Counted from the first letter of the stretch, positions 1 to 9,985 are shown. The stretch: DNA of 64,000 nt from Patiria pectinifera (GCA_029964075.1 CM057149.1:27418197-27482196), one strand, 5' to 3'. Numbers and translations are program-made. The notes: generated from the letters alone by a model not told the origin.

Positions 1-11
1 GGTCTACTTAC

Positions 12-141
12 TAACGTCCCGGAGTAAGATCTTGAACTCCGTCTCCGCCAAACCAAAGGAGTTCTCGGGTCTGTCCAAGACATTGAAGAGGCTCCCACCC
101 GCACACAGCTCCATGATGATGACCCGGTCATGGGAACTAGA
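12..141 (-). CDS. TBK1: TBK1/IKK-epsilon-like kinase, exon with hinge region (gene continues past base 1)
   Basis: This exon encodes the kinase hinge of a TBK1/IKBKE-type Ser/Thr kinase, which in animals phosphorylates IRF-type factors and autophagy receptors in the cytosol. The minus strand reads in phase from an acceptor TTTGCAG (142-148) to a strong donor GTAAGT (complement of 6-11). The product includes RVIIMELCAGGSL, then NVLDRPENSFGL and FKILLRDV. These match the TBK1 pattern (IMEFCPCGSL, then a GLPESEF/LRDV segment) from memory of the family. The exon is 130 nt, starts in phase 0 and ends in phase 1. It joins the exon at 2452-2592. The catalytic HRD and DFG segments would lie outside the window. 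TBK1 and IKBKE cannot be told apart from this much. Confidence 0.9.
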
Positions 142-1394
142 CTGCAAAGTCCAAACCAAAAAAATGATGGCGATTTGGATGTAAAAGAAGAAAATCTGAC
201 TGATATCTTATGACAGACGGTTCTTATACAATCAGTTTAACTGAAAATATATCAGAAGCAAATCATGTGCTGAAACTACAAGCCCAATTTCTCGATAGTC
301 AAATGGGTATATCTGGATTAAGCAAAACACTAAGGAAGCTTTTCGCAACTATAATGTTTTTTTTTTTAATTTAAATCCACCATTCTTATTTTATTTTAAA
401 TGGGAAATCATCCATAATCTATAACGAAAAACAGGGGAATTGATTCCTTTTTGCCGTCTATGTCCTTTTCAACTGCATCCGCCATCTTGAATTTTACAAA
501 GCGCCTGCTAATTTGTGTGTAATTCTCTTCAACGTATTTATTTTCACTGTTGCTCATTTTAATTGTTTTATATTTTACAACAACCTTTTTTATAAAGTTT
601 AAATTTATGTTTAAATAATTTTTATCGATGTCAGGGCCCTATAGAAGACCACCGTATGGTGAATATTAGCTACCCTGGATAAATTTTAGAAAAAAAATAA
701 ACAAATACACACTTTTGTTAATGTTTAAGCCAACAGTGAAGGAACAGCGAAATTGTGGACACTGATTTACTCGTGATTGCCTTGTAATATGACTCATATA
801 ATAAGTCATATTACGAGTCAATCACAACTAATAATCATCAGTCAAATCACAAGTTAGGGTCAGTGTCAGGAAACAGTGAGTACACAATGACAAAGCACCT
901 AGGATGCACTCACTCCTGCAGCAAAGACCTGGCTCAAGACAGCTTCCTTTTCCCAGCTAGGAAGACCACACACAAGAAAAAGATATAGCACTGATATTGT
1001 CGATTTATATATTGATGAATTTCAAGTTGGAATTAAAACCGAGGACACTGCAATGACTTTTTTTCAAATCCTCTCAACAACAGACAGCAGTCTCTCGGTT
1101 TGTAATGCCAATTTGAAATCATGCTTGCAATTCAATTCAATTCAATTCATTCAATTCAAAACTCACATTATTTCCATACCAAAATGAGAAATACAAGCAT
1201 AGGATACATGAGAGTTTGTATTGGAGGCAGCTTCTGGAAGACTAGGCTTGTGGCGAGATGCCTTGGACGAACAAACACAACACAGAAACAAAAACAGTAC
1301 ACATGTACCGACATGAAATGTATAAACTAGAACAGAACGTAAATGTATTAAAGGGGCACTAGGTCCAAAATCCCCGTTAATATTATGTTTTGGA
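142..1394. other. Intron of the TBK1-like gene, first part
   Basis: This is the intron between the second and third recognised exons, on the minus strand. It is AT-rich. It holds a short (TTCAA)n stretch near 1128-1160 and a tandem-looking AATCACAA/AGTCATATTACGAGTC motif near 785-850. No coding exon, RNA gene or transposon terminus was recognised. Confidence 0.6.
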
Positions 1395-1830
1395 TCGTTT
1401 ACTTATCCTATTTCAAACATCTGGTTGAAAGGAAACCAATCTAATGTCATACCGTTCCCGAAAAAACGGCGAAAGAAAAATACACGAAAAGGCTTTTCCT
1501 GTCGTTCCCTGTTTGAACGACGAGATACACGTTTGTCTCGGGAACAGCGGTGACCAATTACCAATGCACAAAATATATTTTCTTCGACATCCGCAAAAGG
1601 CGTACACTTTACGAATGAAATCACAACTAGCACCCAAACAGCTCGAATTTTTGGGGTTGCAAAAGTGGACCCCGAAATTCGTTCTTGCACGCATAATACA
1701 GGAATTACACCAAAAAAGCCAAGTTTTTAAAGGACAGTTGTGTGGATGTTTATATCCTACTTTTAAATGTTCTTTCCGATAAACATCATTTCGTTCAAAG
1801 CGTGTTTTGTAGCCCAATTGGGCTGCGTAC
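1395..1830 (+). repeat. Dispersed repeat family F, copy 1
   Basis: About 435 bp that reappear, with moderate divergence, at 41345-42388. Shared landmarks are CTGGTTGAAAGGAAAC at the left, GAATGAAATCACAACTAGCA in the middle, and TGTGTGGATGTTTATAT and AGCCCAATTGGGCTG at the right. Open frames of about 100 codons here are not conserved as protein between the copies, so I treat the unit as non-coding. The superfamily is not recognised. Confidence 0.75.
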
Positions 1831-1900
1831 CAGGACCCAGTCTCCCTTTAAGAGGGAACAAAACAAAAAAACAATTGCTGAAAACCAAATAAGAAACAAG

Positions 1901-2035
1901 TTATGTTACAAATTGAGCGATGAGAGCTCTCTTATAGGCATGTTTGAAGCGACCCACAGATGAAAACGATTTAGTAGATTCGTCAATGGCATTCCAGACA
2001 CGAGGCCCGCAGAAACGAAGTGTGTTTAATGAGTG
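1901..2035 (-). pseudogene. CR1-like LINE, C-terminal relic of reverse transcriptase ORF
   Basis: Read on the minus strand, the segment gives LRFCGPRVWNAIDES followed by a stretch ending in KRALIAQFVT and a TAA stop. The FxGPxxWNxLP-like motif is typical of the far C-terminus of CR1/L2-type LINE ORF2 proteins. Only about 45 codons remain. It lies in the TBK1-like intron, in the same orientation as the gene. Confidence 0.65.
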
Positions 2036-2451
2036 TGATTTGAACGTATAAACACTGCCTTATGGGGTACCGGAACAATGGGAGGTTCCCCACAAGGAAT
2101 GCCCACCGACTTGCGGGGTACCGTTTTGGTACCCCACAAGTTTTTCACGAAATAGATATATGGATTTTACTCAAAACTAGGAATTTCCAAGGTGGGTTGA
2201 TCCGTCGCAAATGGAAGAGTTTTAGTCTTCGAATTTCAGCCCAGGAAATTAATTCTGGTTAAAATAAGAGCATTTTGAAATTTAGTGTACAACTAAATTT
2301 TAATACACGAGAACAAAGGAAGTACCCCACTTCTATGCCTGTGTGTGCGGGTGAAGGGTACATAAAGATGTGATTTGTTACGCGAACTGGTTGGATACCC
2401 ATGACTAATTCACATGAGAACCTGTATAGGGACAGAGAGATATGAACTTAC

Positions 2452-2592
2452 GTCCTCCTCGATGGCAAGTAGTTTCACAATGTTCGGGTGTTTGAGCTCA
2501 AGGAGAACTTCGAACTCCCTGTCCTGCACGCTACTGGGTCTCCGATAACTCACATTGTTAAAAACTTTTACAGCGACCTTCTCGCAAGATTT
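2452..2592 (-). CDS. TBK1: TBK1/IKK-epsilon-like kinase, exon with VAVK lysine and helix C
   Basis: This 141-nt exon (47 codons, phase 0 at both ends) encodes part of the kinase N-lobe. The product contains [10 protein letters not shown], with the ATP-binding lysine, then [19 protein letters not shown] with the helix C glutamate, and LAIEED. It matches TBK1 (FAIKVFNN, REFEVLKKL, NIVKLFAIEEE) residue by residue. The acceptor is TTTCTCTAG and the donor is GTAAGT (complement of 2446-2451). Upstream it joins the exon at 2997-3128 to give [15 protein letters not shown], and downstream the exon at 12-141. A damaged partial copy of this exon lies 30 bp upstream. Confidence 0.92.
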
Positions 2593-2622
2593 CTAGAGAA
2601 AACAAGAAAACCCAGACAAAAT

Positions 2623-2718
2623 AAGGAGAACATCGAACTCCCTATCCTGCACACTACCGGGGGAGTCCGGTAACTCACATTGTTGAAAACTTTTACAGCG
2701 ATACCTCTCGCCAGATTT
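2623..2718 (-). pseudogene. Frame-damaged tandem copy of TBK1-like exon 2
   Basis: The minus strand repeats the first ~93 nt of the exon at 2452-2592, including its own TTTTTATCAG acceptor. It shares GCTGTAAAAGTTTT, CAACAATGTGAGTTA and GTGTGCAGGA. One extra base falls early and two more fall after CGGA, so the frame is lost between the two and restored after them. The copy ends after GTTCTCCTT, before the HPNIVKL part, and runs into ATTTTGTCTGGG without a donor. It looks like a partial tandem exon duplication that decayed. A functional alternative exon is unlikely. Confidence 0.8.
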
Positions 2719-2996
2719 CTGATAAAAAGAGAGAAAGATGAAAAGATATTTGCATGTTTACACGCATGTTGACATATTGGAGCTCATCACCAAATCTTCA
2801 AGAAGTTCCATGAATTGACCTAGTTTGAAATACATGTACATGTACAAAATAGGGTTGTTAAGCGGCTTCGAGTTGTACACATTCTACAAACGTGAAAGTA
2901 TTTTAATATCCAGAATCTAGAAGGGGGTGTCTGATCAGTAAAGGTCTGATGCTGGCATCATCATTACACTTGTCAATTACATGTACAGTAACTCAC

Positions 2997-3128
2997 CTTT
3001 TCTCTGCCACCAAATACATTGCCTGTAGCGCCTTCCCCCTTCTTATCGTCCGTGTAGTAGATGTAAGACTGCGTGCCCCGCAATTGCGTGGGTTCTTTCG
3101 TCGTGGTTATATGATAGCGGCTGAACAT
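2997..3128 (-). CDS. TBK1: TBK1/IKK-epsilon-like kinase, first recognised coding exon
   Basis: The exon runs from an ATG at 3128-3126 to a donor GTGAGT (complement of 2991-2996), 44 codons in phase 0. The product ends in GEGATGNVFGGREK, the glycine-rich ATP loop, matching GQGATANVFRGR of TBK1. The preceding segment SYIYYTDDKK lines up with the short TBK1 N-terminus. The first ~20 codons look unlike the family, so the true start may be internal or in an upstream exon. An acceptor-like TTTAATAG lies directly before the ATG. The glycine-loop assignment is firm; the start codon is not. Confidence 0.82.
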
Positions 3129-3255
3129 ATCCTATTAAAGTAACATTACTCAATGTAAGCCATTACGGTACTAGTCAAAACGTCACTCTGCATAATCGTT
3201 TTAAAAAAAGAGTTCCGAGTACCTTGTACCACGCTTGTTCTGTTAAATATTGACA

Positions 3256-3325
3256 AAGAGTTACAATCTGATGTGTTTCACCGAAAATAGTACATTCATT
3301 AACAGCTCACTTTGGTTGCGATTAT
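3256..3325. repeat. Local duplicate 5' of the TBK1-like gene, copy 1
   Basis: Shares AGAGT-ACAA-CTGATGT, GAAAATAGTACAT and TTTTGGTTG-like landmarks with 4006-4081. It looks like an old local tandem duplication of about 70 bp in the gene's 5' flank or intron. No coding potential is seen. Confidence 0.5.
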
Positions 3326-3699
3326 GAACCAAGTTTATCTGTTCATAATATACAAGACAACTGTCCCCTTGATGCAGGTATAGTGCCGACTATTATGAAT
3401 GGTTAGGCCTATACATGTACAAAATGCTGATATTTTGTGAATTTCCCTATTAATTACCAGCAAATTGTATAGAAAACCAAGTTTGTGAACTTCACAGATG
3501 CCTGAGTGTTCCTTTCATCGGGATTGTTAGATGTGTTGCAATTTCTATTATTGACCGATTGCGTATTGTGTGTTGTCAACCGTGCAATTAAGTTTAAAAC
3601 TGCGAGACACGTCCCCTCCTCCACCAAAAACAATTGCACAATTACGTATTCGACTGTTCCTCAGGTTCACGTAAGATGAAAATTCGAATCCCTACATAC

Positions 3700-3745
3700 C
3701 TTTTCGCGCAAAGATTAGAATAGCAAAGACTTCAACGACGGCCAT
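3700..3745 (-). other. Candidate small 5' exon with a Kozak-like ATG
   Basis: On the minus strand, ACCATGGCC at 3748-3740 opens MAVVEVFAILIFARK and runs to a donor-like GTATGT (complement of 3694-3699). It lies about 600 bp upstream of the first recognised TBK1-like exon. Its end is phase 1, while an exon beginning at the TTTAATAG acceptor would not stay open in that phase. I therefore cannot join it to the kinase. It may be chance or belong to another transcript. Confidence 0.2.
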
Positions 3746-4005
3746 GGTTTTCAATTTCAAAAACACCTCTAACCCAAACATGGGCCTTACTCAAATATAT
3801 ATCAAAAGCAAATTAAAATTTCGCACAAAAAAGGCATTTGCAATTTGCTCCATTTTCGTGTGAATGGACACACACAATAAAGTTCACAACACACACGGAA
3901 GTAGACTCGATGACAAGTAACATAAATGTATATCAAATAAGCCAATATAGTACAAAAAAACTTCATTCTGATATACTTTATCATTTTAATAAAAAGATTA
4001 ATATT

Positions 4006-4081
4006 GACCTAGAGTCACAAGCTGATGTATCAGAAAATAGTACATGTGCATGTATGTTGCACTTAACTGCTCTTTTTGGTT
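4006..4081. repeat. Local duplicate 5' of the TBK1-like gene, copy 2
   Basis: Partner of 3256-3325: it shares CTGATGTA, GAAAATAGTACAT and CTTTTTGGTTG, with a short ATGTGCATGTATG insertion. Confidence 0.5.
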
Positions 4082-4179
4082 GAAATTTACACCTGTTCAT
4101 ATACAGGGCAGGTAATTTCACCGGCAAAGATTTTTCTACGAAGCGGTACAAGGGACATGGTTAAAAAACAATTATATCT

Positions 4180-4520
4180 CCCTTCAACTCGTATACGTAT
4201 GACCTATTACCGTACGAATGAATTATTTATCGTACGTACGACTAATATGTAATATGTACCACTAATAATTTCGTACGTACGACTTATATGTCGTATATAC
4301 GACTTATATTTCGTACGCTTGACTTATATCTTGTAAGTACGACTTATATGTCGCACGTATGAGATATAAGTCGTACGTATATTACTTATAAGTCGTACCT
4401 GTATACGACATATAAGTTGTATGTACGAGATATAAGTTGTACGTACGAGATATAAGTCGTACATTCGAAATATAAATCGCTCGTACGACATATAAGTCGT
4501 ATGTACGAGATACAGTGTTG
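4180..4520. repeat. CGTACGAC-TTATAT minisatellite
   Basis: Degenerate units of about 20 bp combine CGTACGTACGA with a TTATATGTC or GATATAAGTC half. The motif is self-complementary, so both strands carry it and local hairpins are expected. The open frames rich in Tyr-Ile-Ser here are by-products of the repeat. Confidence 0.85.
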
Positions 4521-4633
4521 ATTTTCCCTGTGTCGCATCGCATTTTTCCACGCAGTATCCACAAAATGCTACGCATTTTCTTAACTGTTATGTATGCAAA
4601 CTTCTCGAGTATATTATAATACACAGCCACACA

Positions 4634-4950
4634 ATGAAATTCTTTGAGCACAATAAAATATTGTCGGACAACCATCATGGCTTCAGATCTCGGCGTTCAA
4701 CAGAGACCCAGCTAATCCTCACCATCAATGATTTAGCATCTGCTCTGGAAGACAAAAAGACTGTTGACGTTCGAAAAGGTTCCTCACGTCTCATGCACAA
4801 ACTTCATCACCTGGAAATCGGGGGTCCTTCACACCAACCAGTACTTGTCACATCAGGAGTTCCGCAGGGAACTGTGCTCGGACCACTACTGTGTCTGACT
4901 AACATCAATGACGAACAAGCTGGGAAAAAAATAATAAATAAATAAATAAA
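4634..4950 (+). pseudogene. LINE reverse transcriptase fragment with A-rich tail
   Basis: The frame gives NHHGFRSRRSTETQL and later VTSGVPQGTVLGPLL followed by NIND, the RT motifs GFRxxRST and SGVPQGTVLGPLL of CR1/jockey-type LINEs. The stretch between them is far too short for a complete RT, so an internal deletion is present and the YxDD motif is gone. The piece ends in an (AATA)n tail at about 4926-4950. Confidence 0.75.
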
Positions 4951-5540
4951 CGAGTCACTGATTTTTAAGACTCGAATCGAGTCGAGTCATTTTTTTTAAA
5001 GAAGTGACTCAAGACGAGCCGAGTCATTGGATCAAGAAGGTCGAGTCGATCGAGTCGAGTCACAGTTTGTAGTTGAGTCAAGTATTTAGCTCGAGTCAAT
5101 TCGAGTCACAACAGCATTGAACACTATACAATACATAAACACAAGAGCGAAATTAATTTTGTGGCTTTTAAGATTTTTCATTTGGGCTACTACATGTGGT
5201 GACACCACATTTGACTCTTAATGAAAATAAAAAGGTAGTACCAGCTGATCGCCATTAAACTAATGGAGACACTGATCAAACCACGTATGTATATGTATAC
5301 ATTATTCCCGAACATTCTAACGTGACATGAACAAAACCTGGCACCGGCGTAAGTCACTAGAAATATTTTTTCGGGAGTCGAGTCTTATTAGCCTTCCTCG
5401 AGTCGAGTCGAGTCATTCTGATGAGGGACTCGAGTCGAGTCGAGTCATTTGCCCTCAGGGACTTGAGTCGAGTCAAGCCACCTAAATTGGGACGAGTCGG
5501 CCTCGACTGGAGTCATTGACTCGAGTCATTACAACTCTGC
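4951..5540. repeat. GAGTCGAGTC-rich element, hAT-MITE-like
   Basis: Both ends of this stretch are packed with CGAGTC and GACTCGAGTC motifs flanking a plain AT-rich core (about 5110-5350). The right end, read on the minus strand, starts CAGAGTTGTAATGACTCGAG, a form common at hAT-type MITE termini. No clean 8-bp target duplication could be fixed. Confidence 0.55.
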
Positions 5541-6984
5541 CAATATGACATGTATTATATATAAATGACATGTATATTATATATGTTGTTGTGCAAGTAC
5601 ATGCAGTCAAAGAGAGAAAATGGGTTATAAATAACTTCATTTGCATATTTGCATATTTTTACTGACTTACTGACAAAGTATTTTTACAAAGGGGAAATTT
5701 CACATTTTGTCATCAAAAATTATTGAAACTTGGTCTGTCCTTTACAATAATGAAGTCATGTATTACAGGCTCTTTAAAGACATATGACACTGCTATTTTA
5801 TGACAATCCAGCTAAATAAATATTTGTAGGTTTCCAATAAATTTTTAAGATATATTAATTGAATGGGAAAACGTCTCTAAGTCGGTACACTTCAAGTTGC
5901 CTCCACTTTTTCCAAATTTGTAAATGACACAAAGCTACAGAAAGCAGCAGTATTAGGTCAGGTTTATTGAAATTGTGAAAGCTTATGCTTTGTTTAGAAA
6001 ATTGTTAATAATATAGTGCAAAAAAGAGGAAACTCTCTCTGCTACGAAAATTCCAAAATCCAAGATCGCGAGCCACACCGACGATCATTCCCATTATAGC
6101 AACAGGATTAAAGAAATAATCCATAAAAACATCTAAATGAAAACGATTGCATTTTAAACGCAAAATTTATAAAAACAAAAAAAGTGCAGCTCAATGAGGA
6201 TTCAATACAACAAACTCGTCTTAAAAGTCGAAAATATGTTGTTTGTATTCCTAACATTATAATCTTAGAACTTACCGTCCACCCTATTCAAAAATTGGTA
6301 TCACCGAAAATGGCGATCAAATTTTCCACTGCAATTAAAGCACAGATAATGAATAGTTTGTAAATCGAAGCCTTGTGTTATATTAATGCGGACAAAAAAG
6401 GACAAAGTTCCGTGACAAAATCATGACGCCATATCATGGCCGCATCGAAACCGTGCCGTGTTCCTGTGTACAGCCGGGGCCATACACGTTGTGTGACTCG
6501 ATTTTGTTCGTGTCACTGAATAAAAACAGTCCTTGCAAAACGTGCGCATGTGTGTGGCGTCTATAGGCCCGAGCGAGCTTAGCTAATTAGTCGTGGAAAG
6601 TTTTGTTCCCCAAAAAATACATTTTTGGAGGAAATGGTGGTATATTATGGACTATTTAGGTCTTGAATGAAATTGAATGTTCAGTTGACTTGTGTACCTT
6701 GTTGCGTGAAATTTTATGAACCTTGAGTGATAGTTTTGATGATTTGAGAAATGCTTTTGATCAACATGACATTGAGGATCCGATCGCCGAATTCTGACGC
6801 AACGCACCCGAACACAGCCGACAGGGTGACCGTAAGGTGATGGCAAAATTCTGCTAGATCACCTAATTTCCTTTAACAAAAACAAAATCAAACAAATTCC
6901 TTATGTGCACGTGTATAATGGCTTGCAATGGTCCAAAGTACTTTAATATGTATTACACGTGAGGGAACCTCAAATTGAAGCTTT
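5541..6984. other. AT-rich intergenic stretch
   Basis: No convincing gene or element was recognised. It holds a TGACATGTATTATATA direct repeat near 5545-5585 and otherwise appears unique. Confidence 0.5.
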
Positions 6985-7135
6985 TTCAAAATTAATCAGC
7001 TACATTTTTCAAATCTGCCATATTTTTTTCTGTCAGATTACCAATTTTACAAAATTCCACTAAAAATAAGTAATTTTTTTTTTGTCCCACTCGTTTTTTC
7101 TCCAAAAATTATGTCAAGTTTAGCCGGCACCCTGA
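6985..7135 (+). repeat. Dispersed repeat R4, copy 1
   Basis: Shares AATCAGCTACATTTTTCAAA, TCTGCCATATTTTT, CTGTCAGAT and CACCAATTTTACA-like landmarks with 46962-47125, same orientation. Non-coding, superfamily unknown. Confidence 0.65.
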
Positions 7136-7396
7136 CAGCCGAACATATCTTCTTGCCGATGATGACGTTTTCGAATCTGTTTTGCCAATCACATTTCCCA
7201 AAATTATCCCGAAATGTTCCGATCAGATCAAGTCGGCTCCTGTGTGTGATGCCACTGCACAGTCCTACCGGAAGCTGTGTGCATGTGTAAATAGGATTTG
7301 TACAGTACAGTCAGTTGCCGTGTCGAGCTGCTCTTATTTCTCGTCCACACAACTGACAGCAACGCGAGGCTAGCGAACAAAAGCCGTAAAAATTAT

Positions 7397-7458
7397 GGGG
7401 AGTTGTGTTTCGGCAACGAAAGTGGAAGCACTACCGTTGCAGAGACACAACTCCCCAT
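7397..7458. mobile_element. 62-bp TA-flanked hairpin
   Basis: The arms TGGGGAGTTGTGT and ACACAACTCCCCA are perfect inverted repeats. Inside them TCGGCAACG and CGTTGCAGA partly pair again. The unit is bordered by TA at 7395-7396 and 7459-7460. It has the form of a minimal foldback element, although a chance hairpin cannot be excluded. Confidence 0.5.
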
Positions 7459-7459
7459 A

Positions 7460-8370
7460 CATGTACATGTCACTACTCTTTACTAACAGAGCGCACGAGA
7501 ATACTCAGTCAGTGGCCTTGTCGTCACTCGTCACGCACAGAGCCCTGTTTGACCTCAGTTTCTTGTCTCGAGGTCACGCACGCAGAGCCAAAGCCTACGC
7601 GAGATTTTACGAGACTGTATACGAGACTACAGAAAACACGAGAAGTACCTGGATACACGCACTGTTTGGCCAAGTTGGCTAAGTAAGTGAAAAGTTAAAA
7701 TTGTGTGCCTTATTTATATACCAAATATAATTGTTACTGCTTTTGACAAAAATAAAGTGTTGTTACGGCGTGTCAAACAAAAATCATACTTAATAGAAAC
7801 AGAAGGGAGGGCTGATAGTTTTTAGGTGTACATCCGATTCTTTAAAAAAGGCCAAAGGAAATGGGAAGGTTCAGTAGATAGAGGATAGTGTACGCTTCAT
7901 TTTCAAGTGAAACACGTGCAGGAGACTTTTATATTATTGGTCCAAATTGCCGGTTGAAAAATAAAGACTTTTGCGAGATTTCATGATTTACAATTATATG
8001 CACGCGAGTAAATGTACGTACGTTGGCCTGAAAAATATTGTGAATAGCATTGCACGCGCGTGCAATGAATTAAAGGGAATGTACACCATTGATTGGCCTT
8101 CGCTGTAATCAGGAATGAACTATTTGAGGGGTTGGTATGATAGATCAAATATTGTTCCACTGACAAGTTTGAAGTTTTGTGATCGGAAATGCTGGAAAAA
8201 CCAAGAAAAACAAAAATGTTCAAGTAGTCTGGTTCCCTGACTCCACTAAAGATGAAATTGATCAATTTATAGATGCCGGAAATTTGTTATGTTATAGAAC
8301 CAGTCTAGCCTGGCCTGCACCCCTTCATGAAAGGTAAATTTGGAGCAGTAGTTGAAAAATAGTTAGGTTT
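7460..8370. other. Intergenic stretch without recognised gene
   Basis: Open frames of about 90 codons near 7395-7686 overlap in two frames and show no family features. Nothing else was recognised. Confidence 0.4.
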
Positions 8371-8404
8371 TTTCCAACGGTGGTCGGCCGACCACCGTTG
8401 GAAA
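8371..8404. repeat. Perfect 34-bp palindrome without spacer
   Basis: TTTCCAACGGTGGTCGG is followed immediately by its exact reverse complement, centred on CGGCCG. It could extrude as a cruciform or be the core of a tiny foldback element. Confidence 0.9.
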
Positions 8405-8570
8405 TTTATACAAAATACCACTTTTCTTGAAAATGACCTCACACCTGGTGCCATAATTTTACACGATGCTTTAGACTGGCATTTACCAACATCCTAGTAA
8501 GGTATTTTGTAAAAAAAAATGTAGTTTTGTTTTTCGATGTTTGCAAATGTTGTATATTCCTTCTAAGGTT

Positions 8571-9029
8571 GCAGACCAGTAAATTGGTCCGAAATTGCCT
8601 CCGACGGCCAAATCACGATTTGATGCCCTCAAAATCTTCAGTATTTGACCATGCTGTTGGCCATGAACTATAGAGTTTGTACAAAATATGAGTGGAAGCC
8701 GTGCACAGGACTGTGAGCTTGTAGTTCCGTTCAATTTGGATGAAATTGGGGCCCTCAAAGCGCTCTATTTTGCAATAGAGTGTAGGCATCGTTTTTCAAC
8801 ATGGCGATGGGCTTCAGGACTATTTTAAGGGGTGATCATCTTCGGATGGAAATTTCTCCTAAAAATCTCAGTTGACTCCCAAAAATTGATAAAAAAATGA
8901 AAGATGATGAAATAAGCTTTAATTTGATGTGTGTCTCGAACACCTTGGAGAGTTGTGAGTATTTTCCCCGAATTTTTGAAGTGGGAGCATTTACCATTGG
9001 GGTCTATGGAAGTTTATTTACTGGTCTGC
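8571..9029 (+). mobile_element. Dispersed TIR element R1, copy 1
   Basis: 459 bp bounded by the inverted repeat GCAGACCAGTAAAT and ATTTACTGGTCTGC. It is highly similar over its whole length to the reverse complement of 44178-44639, and its interior recurs at 63921-64000. Shared landmarks include GGAAGCCGTGCACAGGACTG and AAAGATGATGAAATAAGC. There is no transposase; it looks like a non-autonomous element. Confidence 0.75.
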
Positions 9030-9109
9030 TACCGTCTGCATAATCGAGTGGCCCTAGCGCCCTTGCTGTATTAGCCTTTAGTCAAGTCCCACGCGCTTAC
9101 TTGGTACTT

Positions 9110-9765
9110 GGTACTTGGTTGATTTCCTCCTGAAACATCCTCTAGGGATCTTGACTAGGAGGTCGCGGGGAGGTGTTGGCACCTAGGTCTCGGTCATGAT
9201 GTGGTTGTAGTAGTTGTCCCTAAAGGTCTTGTGCGTCAAAGAGTCGGTGATGTGTTGGGGCAGGTCATTCCATAATTTAATTGTCTTTGGAAAAAATGAG
9301 TTCTTGAATACAGTTGAGGATGTTTGCACTATATTAAATTGGTTGTTGTTCCCTCTCCTGGATCTCTGTGTTTTTGGTTGAAGATAGTCTGCAGCATCAA
9401 TGTCAATGGTGTGAGTGATGATCTTGTAGAGTTGAGTGATCTGGTGGGTTTCCCTTCTATCAGTTATATTCTCCCATCCAAGAGACGATAACATGTGGGA
9501 GACACTGCTCTGTCTGGTGTAATCTCCATGAACGAAGCGCGCAGCTCTGCGCTGAATTTTTTCAATCGCAGACTGATGACTGATTTTATAAGCGTTCCAT
9601 GCTGCTACAACATATTCTAAGAGTGGCCGGACAAATGTGAACGATTTTTAGAGCTCATGTAGAAATTTCGTTTGATGAAGTTGAGGACCCTCGTTGCCTT
9701 GGTAACAGCATGCTGCGTCTGATTTTCCCATCCCAAGTCATGTTGGATTTTTATGCCCAGGTACT
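9110..9765 (-). pseudogene. CR1-like LINE, C-terminal part of ORF2
   Basis: The minus strand encodes, in broken frames, DLGWENQTQHAVTKATRVL, then a segment with SLGWENITDRRETHQ, LYKIITHTIDID, FFPKTIKLWNDLPQHI and NNYYNHIMTET-like sequence ending at 9183. The pattern L..RR....LYK, then R.......FFp.ti..WN.LP is the usual tail of a CR1/Rex1-like RT protein. A frameshift around 9500-9660 separates the two parts. No RT catalytic motif is present. Confidence 0.7.
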
Positions 9766-9768
9766 TGA

Positions 9769-9862
9769 CGCACCCCGGATGCTGACACGTAAAAAGACTA
9801 GCACGAGCGGTGAAGTTTGCCGCTCGTGCTAGTCTTTTTTACGTGCCAGTATCCGGGGTGCG
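9769..9862. repeat. Long hairpin, 42-bp arms with 9-base loop
   Basis: The left arm 9769-9810 and right arm 9820-9862 are inverted repeats with very few mismatches. They carry CGCACCCCGGAT at the outer end and TAGCACGAGCGG at the inner end. It lies next to a LINE 3' relic. It may be a foldback MITE or a structured RNA if transcribed. Confidence 0.8.
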
Positions 9863-9884
9863 TTACGTGACCGGAAGGCTAATG

Positions 9885-9985
9885 CTGTATACATGTACAC
9901 TCAGTGTACAGTGGGTAGCGTCAGTATCACACTGGGAGGAAGGTTCACTTATTATAATATATGCTTACGTCACCATTTCGTTACG
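9885..9985 (+). repeat. Dispersed repeat, inverted partner of 13245-13345
   Basis: GTAGCGTCAGTATCACACTG, then GGAAGG and CACTTAT..TAAT.TATGC.TACGTCAC recur in reverse complement at 13245-13345. The two copies therefore bracket the LINE at 10.2-12.9 kb in inverted orientation. Confidence 0.7.

Noticed and set aside
7395..7686. Two overlapping 93-95-codon open frames
   Set aside because: No domain, splice support or similarity to other parts of the window.
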